64,000 nucleotides of DNA. Source: Marsupella aquatica. Lineage: Eukaryota; Marchantiophyta. A program made the translations under genes and the position numbers. This document shows positions 44,611 to 55,985 of this stretch, one piece after another. The notes beneath the pieces were generated by a model. That model searched no databases. It was not told where the DNA came from and was given only the letters and a program-made list of their open reading frames with translations. The DNA is taken from contig OZ316893.1 in assembly GCA_973895155.1 (NCBI GenBank), positions 22,320,001-22,384,000 of the forward strand, in the 5' to 3' direction. Each line of letters starts with the position of its first letter. Position 1 is the stretch's first letter.

Positions 44611-45360
44611 GTAAGCTGCATAAAAGAAGACAAGTGTTGGATTATCAAAATAGAATTAATTAATGCATGAGATACAAAAGTCCTGTTGTACCTCAATGAT
44701 ACCTGCGCTTTGCCAGCCTACTGTGTCGTATTTTCTACACACAAGGTGTGGGACATCCAAAATCTTTGCATATATGGGTGAGCATTTTGCTAATGAGCAT
44801 ACATAATCTGTAAGTGCAAAAGAGTGTAGGAAGAACACACCACATATAAAAAAATTCCAACATACAAATTAAGTGTAAATGATGCGGCTCGTGAAGCGGG
44901 GACATCATACCTCCTGGATGCGCGGTTTCACACTATGCATAGTGCATTGTCCAAAACAAAACCTATCTACCCCCTCACAAATATTGAACCACCCCTCCAA
45001 ACGCAAGGTACTGTGCATCAAATCCAACACAACCATTAGCCTAGCTAATATATGGAGGTTGAACCTTATCCTAAGAAAAGGTGTAACCTTATCCTAGTAA
45101 AACCCCATAACCCTAAGCCCATAAACCCCTCCAAAGAAATGATCCAAATAGCTTTCACCAAGAAATGGTTCGTACAAAAACTTCTTGTAGTATTTTGTCT
45201 ATCATATATCATAGTATTGAGTTCCCATCACCACAACCATCCCTAAACTTGCAAGGAACTTGCAAGAGGACATCATACCTCCTGGATGCACAGTTTCATG
45301 CATAGTGCATTGTCCAAAATCAAAACCTCCCTACCCCCTCAAAAAAAGTTAACCACCCCT

Positions 45361-46122
45361 TGTGATGCCTAGACAGGAATCACTCGGCCAGTTAAGTGGG
45401 TAAAGCAGGAAGGCACCCTAGGAACACCTTAGTATAGGGACAAAACAAGGAAAATATAAACAATTAGGGGCAACCATGGAACCCAGGCCGAGGCCGGAGG
45501 TAAGGACGCTGAGGTGAAAACTCGATTAGGGTTAGGGTGCGTTAAGCATCGGCGGCTAGGAAGGATCAACGGGAAGAAGGACCGGCAGAGGAGAGGGGTA
45601 AGGAGCGCTTGCAGGAGATGGTGGCTCATTTGCGAGCACGAACTAGGCAGACGACTACGGGAGGCCAACTACTGTCAGCTGCTTAGGCAAGCACTCGGGG
45701 AGAGAGTAGATACCGACGATCGACCTAAGGAGGGTATGAGCAACGTCAATCAAGCGGCACATTTCTGGGGATGCCTGTTCGAACGGGCAACTGAGTACAT
45801 CAAGACTTACGAGGACGAGGAATCAGAAAGGGCAGCTCGAGAACGGCAGGAGCTCGCTCGATTGTGGGAGCTGCAGAAGACGGCTTTCTTAGGAGGCGAA
45901 CTCATCAAGGACGAGTTCCTGTGGACGCCTACTTCCAATCAACTTGACGATCTTCTGTTTTGCAAAGACAGCGTTGTCGGCATCCGAGAGGCCATCAAGA
46001 ACTGCAACGACATACACTGGGAATTAAAGGGTAGCACGGAAAGGTGGACCCAGGCAACGGTGCTAGGAGAAACCTCCACGGCAGCAGAGATGAAGAGGAA
46101 GGGAGCCATGGGACGCACCACA
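45361..46122 (+). repeat. 5' LTR of element B (762 bp)
   Basis: Starts TGTGATGCC and ends CGCACCACA. It equals the first ~745 bp and the last ~15 bp of the A LTR, joined at AGGGAGCCAT. TATAAA is kept at 45455-45460. Confidence 0.95.
45477..46110 (+). pseudogene. Remnant of the LTR-embedded ORF, 5' LTR of B
   Basis: Only the first 200 or so codons remain; the frame then runs through the deletion junction (EMKRKGAMGRTT) and out of the LTR to 46155. A one-base deletion near 45512 relative to the 3' LTR breaks the extreme N-terminus, leaving a start at 45514 or at the MSNVNQ methionine. The Transposase_32-like and coiled-coil parts are gone. Confidence 0.8.
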
Positions 46123-46126
46123 TTTT

Positions 46127-46146
46127 TGGCGCTAGATGGAGGGGGC
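46127..46146 (+). promoter_or_regulatory. Primer-binding site of element B
   Basis: TGGCGCTAGATGGAGGGGGC, four bases after the LTR end, identical to that of element A. tRNA not assigned. Confidence 0.75.
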
Positions 46147-46191
46147 ATTTCTTAAGCCGTGAGATATGAAGTTAGAACGGAAGCGTAGGTA

Positions 46192-49086
46192 ATGACTGAC
46201 CTTACGCCGAGGGAAGAAAGAGTGATTCAATGGGAGAGAGCTCGACTGCAGCAGCTCGCCAGGTGGCATGATACACAACGACTGAGAGGGGCAGAAAGAG
46301 CTGGTAGCTCCGAAACTGGAAGTGGCGTCGAAGAAGACATACCAGAAGAAGAGTCGGTAAGGAGAAGTGAGTCTCCAACCGACATGGGGGAACCAAAGGC
46401 ACGGCCAGACGAGAGGCCAGGGACCAGACTGAGCCAGCGGTCGTGCATACATTACAAGGCATTTCATGGGAGAGGAGATGAGGATCCGGACGAATAGTTG
46501 GATGATTTCGAGGGAACCGCTGCAGCAAATGGAGAATCGGCCATCAAGATGCAGATTCTTCCCGGCCTGTTCAAGGGTGAGGCTAGGCCTTGGTACAGAG
46601 CATTAGATGTGGAAGATCAAGCCATCTGGGATATCTTCAAAACACTCTTTGTTAAGGAGTTTTGACCCATTGGAACTTCAGAACTAGCAGTGCTGAAGTT
46701 GGGACGACTTCGGTTCAACGAGAACAAATCCTTCAGGAAGTTCTTGCAACGCTTTCAGAAACTGGTAAGACGTACAAAGACCAATGCATCTGAAGGTATG
46801 CAACTTCAATGGTTGGTGAATGCTTTGCCACAGAAGATGAGTTTTGCAATTAGGAAGGAGAACCCGGAGACTTTAGCCAATGCAATTAAGGATATTCAAT
46901 TATACATTAATGCAGATATCACAAGCCGGAAGAAACAGCTTAAGTCTGAGAGTTCCTCATCGGAGGAGGGATCACCCCATAAGAAAAAAGATAAGAAGAA
47001 GAAACATTCTAAGAAGTCAAGAAGTGATAACTCAAGCTCAGATAGTGGAAGTAGCAAGAGTGAGTCATCTTCTAGTTCTGAAGAAGAAAAAACTAGGAAA
47101 AGGAAGGGCAGAAGGAGAGGGAGAAGGAGAGGAGAAGGAGAAGTATGGTGTGCCTTATGTTATAAAACCGGACACCATAAAGATGCGTGTCCTAAGCTTA
47201 ATACTAATCATGTTCGGCATGTGGCCGAGATCAGACCATGTCAGGGAGAAGTAGAGTACTTTTTAGGAGATGCCGCTGATAGTGTTTTCGGCATCAGTGA
47301 GACTGGAGCACGAGACCTATCCAACAGACCTGCATCTCTATGGTCAGGGTTAAGGAACAATCCAGGAGAGATGTATCCTCGGATTATTCAGAACCCGTCA
47401 GTACCTCCTAGGCCGAATGTGCAAAGATTTGCGGCATGCTATAATTGTGGTCAACCTGGCCATTTTGCTAGAGAATGCCCGAATGCACGCAAACAGGGTG
47501 ATGGACAACCAACTCAGCTATGTATGGGATGCCGACAGGAAGGTCATATGCTAGGGCAATGTCCTACTTGGTTGGCAGGCCTGGCCGCAAATCATAAACT
47601 TTTGCCGGTCAAGATCTTACCGCCAGGTACTACCCCCGGAGGAGTTCAAATCAACCACATCAAACTAGGATGGCAAGAGGATGCCGAGGCAGAGTTCGTA
47701 CCATCTGATGATGAGGCCGAAGCCCTATCAACCTTCTCAGAAGAGGATTTAGATCATGATTGCTACCGGGTCTCTACTCGATCTACCAGAAGGAAGGAAA
47801 GGTGGGATGGGCTGGCCAAAAATAAAGGGAAGGTTACGGAGGAAAAGATCAACTCTTCGTCAACATCAACGGAAGGAGAAGGGAGGGCTCCGGCAATACA
47901 GGTAAGCCATGAGCCCACCAGTGAACCCAATCCTTCACAAGATAGCGACTTCAATCGAGATCATCCTAAGTTGTTCTACCCCTCTGTTACGGCTAGTGTT
48001 AAGGAACAACTAAGAGAATTAGAAACCCTGGAGAATACCGAAGCCATTGCCAAGGATGTAAAACGAGCAAAAGCATTGTTTGCTTCGGAGGACCCAACAG
48101 CTGTGGAGACTAGCGTGGCAAAACTGGCCGAATCCAAGACGGAGACACCACCAGAGGAGAAGCCGATTGTTCCCTATGACCTGGCTAAAGATGTACTAGA
48201 ATCTAGAGTCTCAGCAACAGTAGGTCAACTATTGAAAAATAGCCCGTACTTCCGGAAGCAATTAAGGAAGGCTATTCTCGGCAAGCCGAGATTACCCAAG
48301 GTAGCAACCAGATCCGACGTACTAATGATAGAAGAAGATCAAGGAGCCCCAGCATTACCATTAATGATTCAAGGAGAATTATTACTACGGGTACCCATCG
48401 ATGGAGGATCAGGGGTATGTATTATGATTGATTCAACAGCAAAAGGGTGGGGTCTAACACCGGAGATGACTAGAAGAGTGTTGAACATGGCCAATGGATA
48501 TCAGGTCATTCCCACGGGAGTGTTAACCGGCATCAAGACAGAGATAGGAGGTATCTTCTTTAGCATTAACTATGTAGTAATGAAGCCGGTAAATCCTACG
48601 TCATTCCGGCTATTGATTGGTAGGCCATGGCTGTACCTAGCCGAGGTAATAGAAGATTGGGATAAAAAGCAGTTCACTTTTGGGACCCCCTCTATCACGG
48701 TATCCTGGGACACTAAGGATGACCGTAGGAAAAGCATAAGGGAAGTAGATGGGTACGACAGTGGACTGGAGTCAGCCGATGAAGTACGTTGGTTAGAATG
48801 CCTCACTGACCTAACCGAAGAAAGTGTCTTTGGACCAGAGGTACCCCCCAGCGGATTATGGCAAGAACCAATGGAAGGTGACTTGGAAGAAGAAGACGAA
48901 GAGGTCGATGACTGCTTTACAATAGAATCCACCTTTTTAGCTGCAATTCCGGAGGAAGTAAAGGATGTAGACCAATTGGATGAAATGGCTAAGGGGGGAG
49001 CAGTAGCAGGGACAGTGGATTTTCTGCAGGCGTTGTGGCAGAGCCAGCAGGGTTCACAATGCCATCGATCATCGGCAAGGAATTAA
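46192..49086 (+). pseudogene. Gag-protease of element B, with stops
   Basis: Homologous to 4479-7472. Stops occur at 46495-46497 (TAG for TGG) and 46663-46665 (TGA for CGA), so only the part from 46690 is open. The three zinc knuckles and the IDGGSG protease loop remain. About 40 residues before the first knuckle are missing relative to A, replaced by a short Arg/Gly run. The frame ends at 49086 and overlaps pol. Confidence 0.93.
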
Positions 49087-52000
49087 ATACCAAGGGATCG
49101 GCATACAAGCCGATTACGAGGGCAGAACAAATTGAGGCCCTATTAGAAGCCGGGAGAGCACAGCGGCCTGACTCTCAGGAGCAAGAGGTGGATGAGATGG
49201 ACAGACACAATCCAGAGCCAAGGCAGGAAGGGGAGCCGACCACCAATTCAAAACCGAATAGACCGGCAAGGGGACAATCTATGGACACCAAGGAAGGGAC
49301 CGACTCGGCTAGTCCAGCCAAGATTCCAGTTTATGGAGGTATGAGATTGGAGCCTAGACTGGAAGCCAAACTGGACCCGAATTTGAAGAAGCAGATTAAT
49401 ATGATCCAAGCACGGCAATATCGGAAGCTCGACTTAGGAGAGGGAAGAGAACTGAACTTAGGGAGAAACCTAGCACCTGAGCTCGAGAAAGAGATCAGTG
49501 ACTTATTGATTGAATTTCAGGATGTGTTTGCATGGAGTCACCAAGATCTAAAGGGAGTAGATCCAACACTAGGGGAACATCGAATTGATCTCATGTTAGG
49601 AGCCAAATCATTTCGACAACCAATTCGAAGGATGAACCCGAAGTATTCCCTGCTGGTCAAAACGGAAATCGACAAACTAGTGGAAGCTGGATTCATCACT
49701 CCAGTCCTGCATTCAGACTGGGTGTCTCCAATTGTGATAGTTCCCAAGAAAGCTGGACCCGATGGTAAACCCAAGATCCGGGTTTGTCAGGATTACAGGA
49801 AGCTGAATGAAGCAACATTAAAAGACCATTTTCCTTTACCGTTTACTGATATGGTACTAGACATGGTAGCCAGTCATGAACTATATTCATTCATGGATGG
49901 GTACTCTGGTTATAACCAAATCAGGATTCGGCAGGAAGACCAAATCAAGACGGCCTTCATCACGGAATGGGGGATCTATGTCTTCAATCGTATGTCGTTT
50001 GGACTCTGCAACGCACCAGCTATGTTTCAATGATTAATGGTGAACATTTTTCATGATTACTTGAGAAAGTTCATGGAAATCTTCATTGATGACTTTGCAG
50101 TATTCGGGAAGGCATCGAAACATGCTAAATACCTCAGGAAAACCTTCATGAGATGTAGAGAGGTGGGTCTCAAGTTACACCCAGATAAATGTTTCTTTGC
50201 AGTAACCGAGGGGGTGCTACTAGGTCACAAGGTATCAAGGAAGGGCATTGAGATTGACAAAGGTAAGCTAGCAGTATGGCTAGATATCATGCAACCTAAG
50301 AACATAAAGGATGTAAGATCCTTCTTGGGATGCATTGGTTACTATCGCCAGTTCATCAAGGATTTTGCCAAGCTAGCTTTACCATTAACTAACATGCTCA
50401 AGGCAGGAGCAGACTTCGAACCCACACCCGAACGAGTCACAGCGGTGGTAGAATTGAAGCAGATGTTAGTAGAGGCCCCAGTCATGATAGCACCAGACTG
50501 GAACAAAGATTTTCATGTTTTTGTAGATGTCTCGGGCTTCTGTATCGGCTCAGTACTAAGTCAGTTGGATGAGAAAGGAAGGGACCATCCCATATACTTC
50601 GCAAGCCGTCAGCTTGCCGATGCCGAACGGAACTACTCCACCACAGAGAGAGAAGCATTAGGAGTCATTTATTCTTGTAAAAAGTTTAGGCATTATTTAC
50701 TAGGGTACAAGGTAATCTTTCATACCGATCATGAAAGTTTGAAGTACCTAGTCAATAAGCCGGACCTTACAGGCAGAGTAGCAAGATGGATTTTGCTATT
50801 ACAGGAGTTTGACTATGAGCTGAGGGTCAAGCCGGGAAAGTTACACGCCAATGCCGACTTCTTTTCAAGGATCACAGGTGAACCTGCCACGGATTGCATT
50901 GATGATTGATTCCCCGACGAGGAGCTATTCGTTGTGGAAATAGCTGATACATGGTACCCTGAGATTTTACAATTTCTCAGCACTTCCAGATTATAGCCAG
51001 GATTAAGCCGAGAGCAAGCCGCAGTCTTTGTGCGGAAGGTCAGACATTATCAGTGCATTAAAGGCATACTGCACAAGCATGGAATCAACGGCACGATTCA
51101 AAGGTGTTTGGAAAAGGGAGAGGTAAAACGAGTCCTACGGGCCATGCATGGAGAGGAGGCCGGAGGACATTTTGCCCCAGTAACCACGTCTAAGAAGATA
51201 TTAAATGTCGATTACTGGTGGCCCACCTTGCACAAGGATGTCTATCAGTTTATCAAACAATGCGATCCTTGTCAACGAGCGGGAGGACCAAGGGCGTCCA
51301 CCAGACATCCACTGCACCCTATTCTACCTCTGGCACCATTCGAGAAGTGGGGTATTGATTACATTGGACCTCTGAAACCACTGACCCACCCTCGACGGAA
51401 CAAGTACATAATCCTGGCTACGGATTATGCAACTAAATGGGTAGAGGCCAGACCAACAACGAAGGATGATGCAATTACTACAGCTAGATTCATGTATGAG
51501 CAGATCTTCACCAGGTATGGAGCACCCCTAGAATTAGTTAGTGATAGAGGAACCCATTTTTTGAATGATATAATTAGTCGTTTAAATGAGCAGTATTTAG
51601 TTAAACATAGGCCTACTACTCCCTACCATCCAAAGGCAAATGGGTTGACAGAACGAGCAAACAGAATTATAGGAAAGATATTGAACAAGGCAGTAGCTCA
51701 GAACAAACTCGATTGGGATGATAAATTGTTTGCTGCTGTTTTTGCTTACAATCTTGCCTATAAATCCACTACCGGTCATACACCCTTCTTCTTAACCTTT
51801 GGACAAGAAGCCCTGGTACCCATGCAACTTGAGATACTGACATTTCAAGTTACAATTGAGGAAAGAGCCTCAGCGGAGGAGAGCCTAAAGGAGCGAGAAT
51901 ATAGGTTAGAAGCTTTAGAGGAGGCGAGAATGATTTCAGCCGAGAGAGTAGAATATAGAAAGAATATCATGAAGCAGCAGTATGATAAAAAGTTGAAAGT

Positions 52001-52262
52001 AGTTAGTATTCACACCGGTGATCTTGTGCTACTTTATGACAGTAGGTATAGTAGGTTTCCAGGAAAGCTTTTCACTCGCTGGTTAGGACCCTTTAGAGTA
52101 ACCATGATGTTCCCCAATGGCTCCGTACAATTGGCCAACATTACGGGAGAGGTATATCCAGTTCGCATCCATTATGACCGCCTCAAGAAATACTATATGG
52201 ACGAAGATGAAGTTGTTCGCGAGGACGCTTCACAATTAAGTGGGGAGCTATGTGATGCCTAG
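48993..52262 (+). pseudogene. Pol of element B (RT, RNase H, integrase), with stops
   Basis: One long frame in -1 phase to gag-protease, open from 48993 apart from stops at 50031-50033 (TGA for CGA), 50907-50909 (TGA for CGA) and 50994-50996 (TAG for CAG). RT motifs match those of element A (FIDDF present). RNase H is complete here, with acidic residues in FVDVSGF, EREALG, HTDHESLKYL and NADFFSRI. Integrase has HHCC and the D,D,E motifs. The last codons run 12 bases into the 3' LTR. Before the frame change, B has G_GGG_GGA in the gag phase, a possible -1 slippery run; A has T in place of one G. Confidence 0.93.
52237..52250 (+). promoter_or_regulatory. Polypurine tract of element B
   Basis: TAAGTGGGGAGCTA directly before the 3' LTR, the same as in element A. 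Confidence 0.8.
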
Positions 52263-53013
52263 ACAGGAATCACTCGGCCAGTTAAGTGGGTAAAGCAGGA
52301 AGGCACCCTAGGAACACCTTAGTATAGGGACAAAACAAGGAAAACATAAACAATTAGGGGCAACCATGGAACCCGGGCCGAGGCCGGAGGTAAGGATGCT
52401 GAGGGTGAAAACTCGATTAGGGTTAGGGCGCGTTAAGCGTCGGCAGCTAGGAAGGATCAACGGGAAGAAGGACCGGCAGAGGAGAGGGGTAAGGAGCGCT
52501 TGCAGGAGATGGTGGCTCATTTGCGAGCACAAACTAGGCAGACGACTACGGGAGGCCAACTACTGTCAGCTGCTTAGGCAAGCACTCGGGGAGAGAGTAG
52601 ATACCGACGATCGACCTAAGGAGGGTATGAGCAACGTCAATCAAGCGGCACATTTCTGGGGATGCCTGTTCGAACGGGCAACTGAGTACATCAAGACTTA
52701 CGAGGACGAGGAATCAGAAAGGGCAGCTCGAGAATGGCAGGAGCTCGCTCGATTGTGGGAGCTGCAGAAGACGGCTTTCTTAGGAGGCGAACTCATCAAG
52801 GACGAGTTCCTGTGGACGCCTACTTCCAATCAACTCGACAATCTTCTGTTTTGCAAAGACAGCATCGTCGGCATCCGAGAGGCCATCAAGAACTGCAACG
52901 ACATACACTGGGAATTAAAGGGTAGCACGGAAAGGTGGACCCAGGCAACGGTGCTAGGAGAAACCTCCACGGCAACAGAGATGAAGAGGAAGGGAGCCAT
53001 GGGACGCACCACA
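52251..53013 (+). repeat. 3' LTR of element B (763 bp)
   Basis: Same structure and same internal deletion junction as the 5' LTR. One base longer because of GAGGGTG in place of GAGGTG. Confidence 0.95.
52366..53004 (+). pseudogene. Remnant of the LTR-embedded ORF, 3' LTR of B
   Basis: Begins at the same ATG context as in element A and reads about 213 codons to the deletion junction, then leaves the LTR and stops at 53067. It lacks the domain-bearing parts of the protein. Confidence 0.8.
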
Positions 53014-53275
53014 CCCCTCCAAAAGCAAGGTACTACACATCAAATCCAAACACAAAGATTAGCCTAATGAAGGGGTTTAATATTATCCTAACAAAAGGTA
53101 TAATGTTCTACTAATAAAACCTCTACATACACCCATAATCCCCTATAAAGAAATGAAACAAAAGGCTTTCACCCGAAATGGTTCATACAAAAACTTCTTG
53201 TAGTATTTTCTTGATCCTATATTACATATCATAGTATTGAGTTCCCATCACCACAACGTAACCACCCCTAAAACA

Positions 53276-53625
53276 CCAAGACTCTATACACAATTGCATC
53301 ATTCATTAATTAGAGCCCAATATATTAAGCATGCAAGACCATAGCTTATCAAAAAAATTACATAGTCCGGTACAAACCCCAAAATTTGTTCTCCGCAACA
53401 AAGAAACTTGCAAGAGGTCCCTCTACATGCATGACACGTTCACTGTCCCGTTCACATATGTAGAGCCCTACAAAACGCGGATTCAAATATGAAAGCAAAT
53501 AATAACTCCAACCATGTGCCCTTACCCCATACAAAACCTAAATATCCTAAATTATACTCTAAACCCTCCAATCCCATACCCAACCCAAATTCAAAACATT
53601 ATATTGGACCCCCTTTGGGAAAGCC
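53276..53625. other. Non-coding stretch
   Basis: AT-rich, no gene or repeat recognised beyond the end of the 368-bp duplication. Confidence 0.5.
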
Positions 53626-53840
53626 AAGAGGTATCCGATATAACTTCATGAGGGGTCCGATGCAATAGGAAACGGGCCACACTTGGTAAATACACGGCCA
53701 CAAGAAAAGGACGAGGGGTCTGAAGCAGATAGTTTTGGAAAGTCTGATTGCGTGTCCGATACCTTTGGTTTCGCAAAGTTCGAAACAAAAAGAATCGGAA
53801 GCAGCAGGTTTTGTTTCAGAAAAAAGAACCGATGCAGGTG
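53626..53840. repeat. Subterminal-like motifs (TCCGATA type)
   Basis: TATCCGATA, GGTCCGATG, TGTCCGATAC, AATCGGAAG and AACCGATG lie within about 200 bp, resembling the array at 31720-32215 but much sparser. They sit just upstream of the frame at 53934. They could be the other subterminal region of element E or part of the next gene's promoter. Confidence 0.4.
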
Positions 53841-53933
53841 CGAAGACCCGCGCGTCGGGCCCCGTTTCGCACTTGGTGTTTTTCAAATTTTTTGAAGCTG
53901 GATCAAGGAGGAGAGCTTGAAGGAGGAGGAGAG

Positions 53934-54854
53934 ATGGAGGGGGGCGGGGGATCAGGTGGTGGTGGAGAGCAAAGGGGACCGTCCCAGCCATACAATGAAG
54001 TTATGAGGGACATTTTTGTGGCCAAGGCAGGGCTGAGTGTGGAGGACGCAGAGAGAGTAGTCCCACTCCTCCAAACGCTGATTGATGCCTCTTGGCGTGA
54101 GGCAGAGAAGACTGCTGCTGCAAGCATTGCAAGTGAGAAGGAGGCAAAGAAGAGGAAGAAAGAGGCAAAGAGAGGCAAGGGGGATGTAGAGGAGACACTG
54201 TCTCCAAGAAAACAAGAGAAAAAGCTTCGAAAAGAAGCTAGGGCAATTGAGAAGGTGCGATTGGAGGAGCAGAGGCAAAAGGAGGCAGAGAGAGCTCTCA
54301 GGCCTGAGCTAGCTCTCAATTCGGGTGGTGGTCCATTGCCTAAGAGCTACCATCTATTCCGAAGCCAATTCAAGCAGGTGCTGAGGGCCAATTTGGGGCC
54401 ATTGGATTACTGGGGCAAGAAGAAGGAGGAAGAGAGATTGAGAATCAGAGAGCAGGTGAAGGAACGGTTCAGGAACGGGGCCTACATTGATGACAGGTTC
54501 CTAAACAAATGAATTTCAGCATCACTCTCAGACATGCGCAATCATCAGCGAGAGAAATTCAGAAAGTACCTTGGAGATATGGCAGTGGATGCAGAGGTGA
54601 TCAGGGAGGAGGGTTGTCCAGACGATGTTTCCCCGGATGAGTGGGCGGCTTGGCTTGAGGAGGAACTCTCAGTCCGTGCCTGGCTGAAAAGAAGACATTG
54701 GGACAACGAAATTAGGCTGGCAGAGGAGAAGCGAAAGGCTGGGGAGAATGTTGATATCCTCCCCCTTCAACAGAACCTGCAACAATGGGCAGCTCAGGCA
54801 GCAAGACTCCCCAAACCACCAAGATCACTATATTCATTAAAACTGAAATTATAA
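53934..54854 (+). pseudogene. TNP1/Transposase_24-like protein with one TGA
   Basis: The ATG at 53934 opens a Gly-rich start, then VMRDIFVAKAGLSVEDAERV, then a long Lys/Glu-rich helical stretch likely to be a coiled coil. After TGA at 54510-54512 the same frame continues with MRNHQREKFRKYLGD, DEWAAWLEEEL and KRRHWDNEIRLAEEKRKAG. The RNHREK-type motif with a following Trp-rich region resembles plant En/Spm Transposase_24 (TNP1/Ptta) proteins. The stop could derive from CGA. It is divergent from the element E gene, so it may be the accessory protein of E or of a separate element. Frames further upstream to 53748 lie in the motif region and are less likely coding. Confidence 0.5.
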
Positions 54855-55415
54855 AGGATATAGGGAAATTTGGCGATTTAAAAACATAGTTTTAGGCATG
54901 AAAATTGTAAATTTGGAAGATGAAAAATGAAAATTCAAGCATCATTAAATGTAAATTTCGGGACAAAAAAATGAAATTTTGGGAAAGTAAAATATTAAAT
55001 TGGATGATATTAAAAAACATTTGGGTGATAAAAGTGTTCATTTGGTTGGAAAATAGATAGAATCTAGTAATAACATATAAGCTTGGATAGCATCTATATT
55101 CAAAACATTTAGCTTGAGTAAGATATCTAACTAAGCACCAATACAATGGAATGACTATAGTGTCTAGACAAAGTTAACTAGGATGATATCCAACCTACTA
55201 GAAGGAATGAAATGGCATCATTTTCTAGAATTAAAATATACTAAGACAAATAAAATAATAATTATAAGAAAGTCCATTCAATAGCTTTGAGAGATCATAG
55301 AGTATTAATTTGATTGTCTTGTTCTCTCACTTTAGACAAACGCATGGAAATCAACTCGACCCTCTTAATCACAAGTCATTTGAGTGGAGACTTGTAACCT
55401 ACGAGTTCTATCAAT
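54855..55415. other. AT-rich non-coding stretch
   Basis: Nothing recognised. A lone TAGTG at 55158-55162 could be a CACTA end but lacks further match to the 31670 terminus. Confidence 0.45.
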
Positions 55416-55985
55416 CTACTCATCAATTATACCTTCCATGTAAATTTTGAGAGTTTTCAAAACATTCTTAGGAATTGTCAAACCTCTATCCATAATATTT
55501 TGTTCTTTAGCACCTGACTTAAACCCATACATTGCAGAATTTGCAAACTGCCAACTTTGAGTAACATTGTCAAACCCAGGATCCAGCTCCCAAGTCTTAG
55601 TGGTTTGAAAGCAACGTTCATATCGAACATCATCCTTTGCATCATGCTTACCATGTTTAGGCCTCCACCATTGTACTTGGAACATAGGAGCATTCCTAAG
55701 AGGAATGCTCTCAACAGACGTTGAAGAAGACCCTTCAATATGTTGCAAATCTGTTGAGGGAACCTCATGGTTTGGATCCACACCACCCAAAGCTCGAACC
55801 AACCAGAAACGCCCTTTGCCATTTTCCTGTTCCCATTCATCCTCTGGACGTAAAAATACAAAGTGACCTTCTTGAATATCTTGTAGAGGAATCCAACGTG
55901 CAGGTTCTCGCTCTTATCGTGCACCAACAAAGGGTGCAGCTTGATCTTCCATCTCTTCCATGTACTCATTTTGAAGGTCCATCAT
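55416..55985 (-). pseudogene. Transposon-like fragment with a beta-rich (BAH-like?) segment
   Basis: A frame from about 55985 reads EYMEEMEDQAAPF, a TAA near 55916, then ARWIPLQDIQEGHFVFLRP, ENGKGRFWLVRALGGV, FQVQWWRPKHGKH and WELDPGFDNVTQSW to the stop at 55416. Alternating hydrophobic and Trp-rich strands resemble BAH or similar domains found near the ends of some Tnp2-type proteins. Family not recognised. It lies downstream of element D on the same strand and could be its last exon or a separate remnant. Confidence 0.35.

Larger units (their letters stand above)
31670..44620 (-). mobile_element. CACTA/Tnp2-type DNA transposon E, split by a solo LTR
   Basis: The left end reads CACTAGTACATTTTAGGCAC and is followed by an array of subterminal repeats to 32215. 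Minus-strand genes then give, from 5' to 3': a Cys/His exon (44610-44350), a SET-like segment (44211-43222), the Tnp2 core (40116-38122), a DUF4218-like region (38118-37654) and a DUF4216-like region (33157-32424). The last two read as one continuous frame if the solo LTR and one copy of the ATACA duplication are removed. The right terminus was not found; related subterminal motifs at 53.6-53.8 kb suggest the element may extend past retrotransposon B. All gene parts carry stops, so it is not autonomous now. Confidence 0.75.
45361..53013 (+). mobile_element. Ty3/gypsy LTR retrotransposon B, complete, short-LTR form
   Basis: Same family as element A but in the opposite orientation. Flanks carry the 5-bp duplication CCCCT (45356-45360 and 53014-53018). 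LTRs of 762 and 763 bp differ by about 13 substitutions and one indel by eye, mostly transitions, making it older than A. Both LTRs lack the same 3.9 kb that A has, so the shortened LTR was already in the copy that transposed. Coding regions contain at least five premature stops. Confidence 0.95.
44903..53275. repeat. Tandem duplication (period about 368 bp) interrupted by element B
   Basis: GACATCATACCTCCTGGATG occurs at about 44903 and 45271. Copy 1 runs to about 45260; copy 2 begins there, is broken by element B at 45361, and resumes at 53014 with CCAAAAGCAAGGTACT, continuing to GAGTTCCCATCACCACAAC near 53255. The matching landmarks on both sides confirm where B entered. Confidence 0.8.

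Noticed and set aside
45735-46005. Complete accessory protein encoded by the short LTRs of element B
   Set aside because: The frame is only the front fifth of the 1199-codon protein, ends at a deletion junction and lacks every recognisable domain.
55158-55162. TAGTG as the right end of CACTA element E
   Set aside because: Beyond these five bases it does not match the inverted 31670 terminus, and the adjoining bases (TCT) do not match the left flank (TAA).
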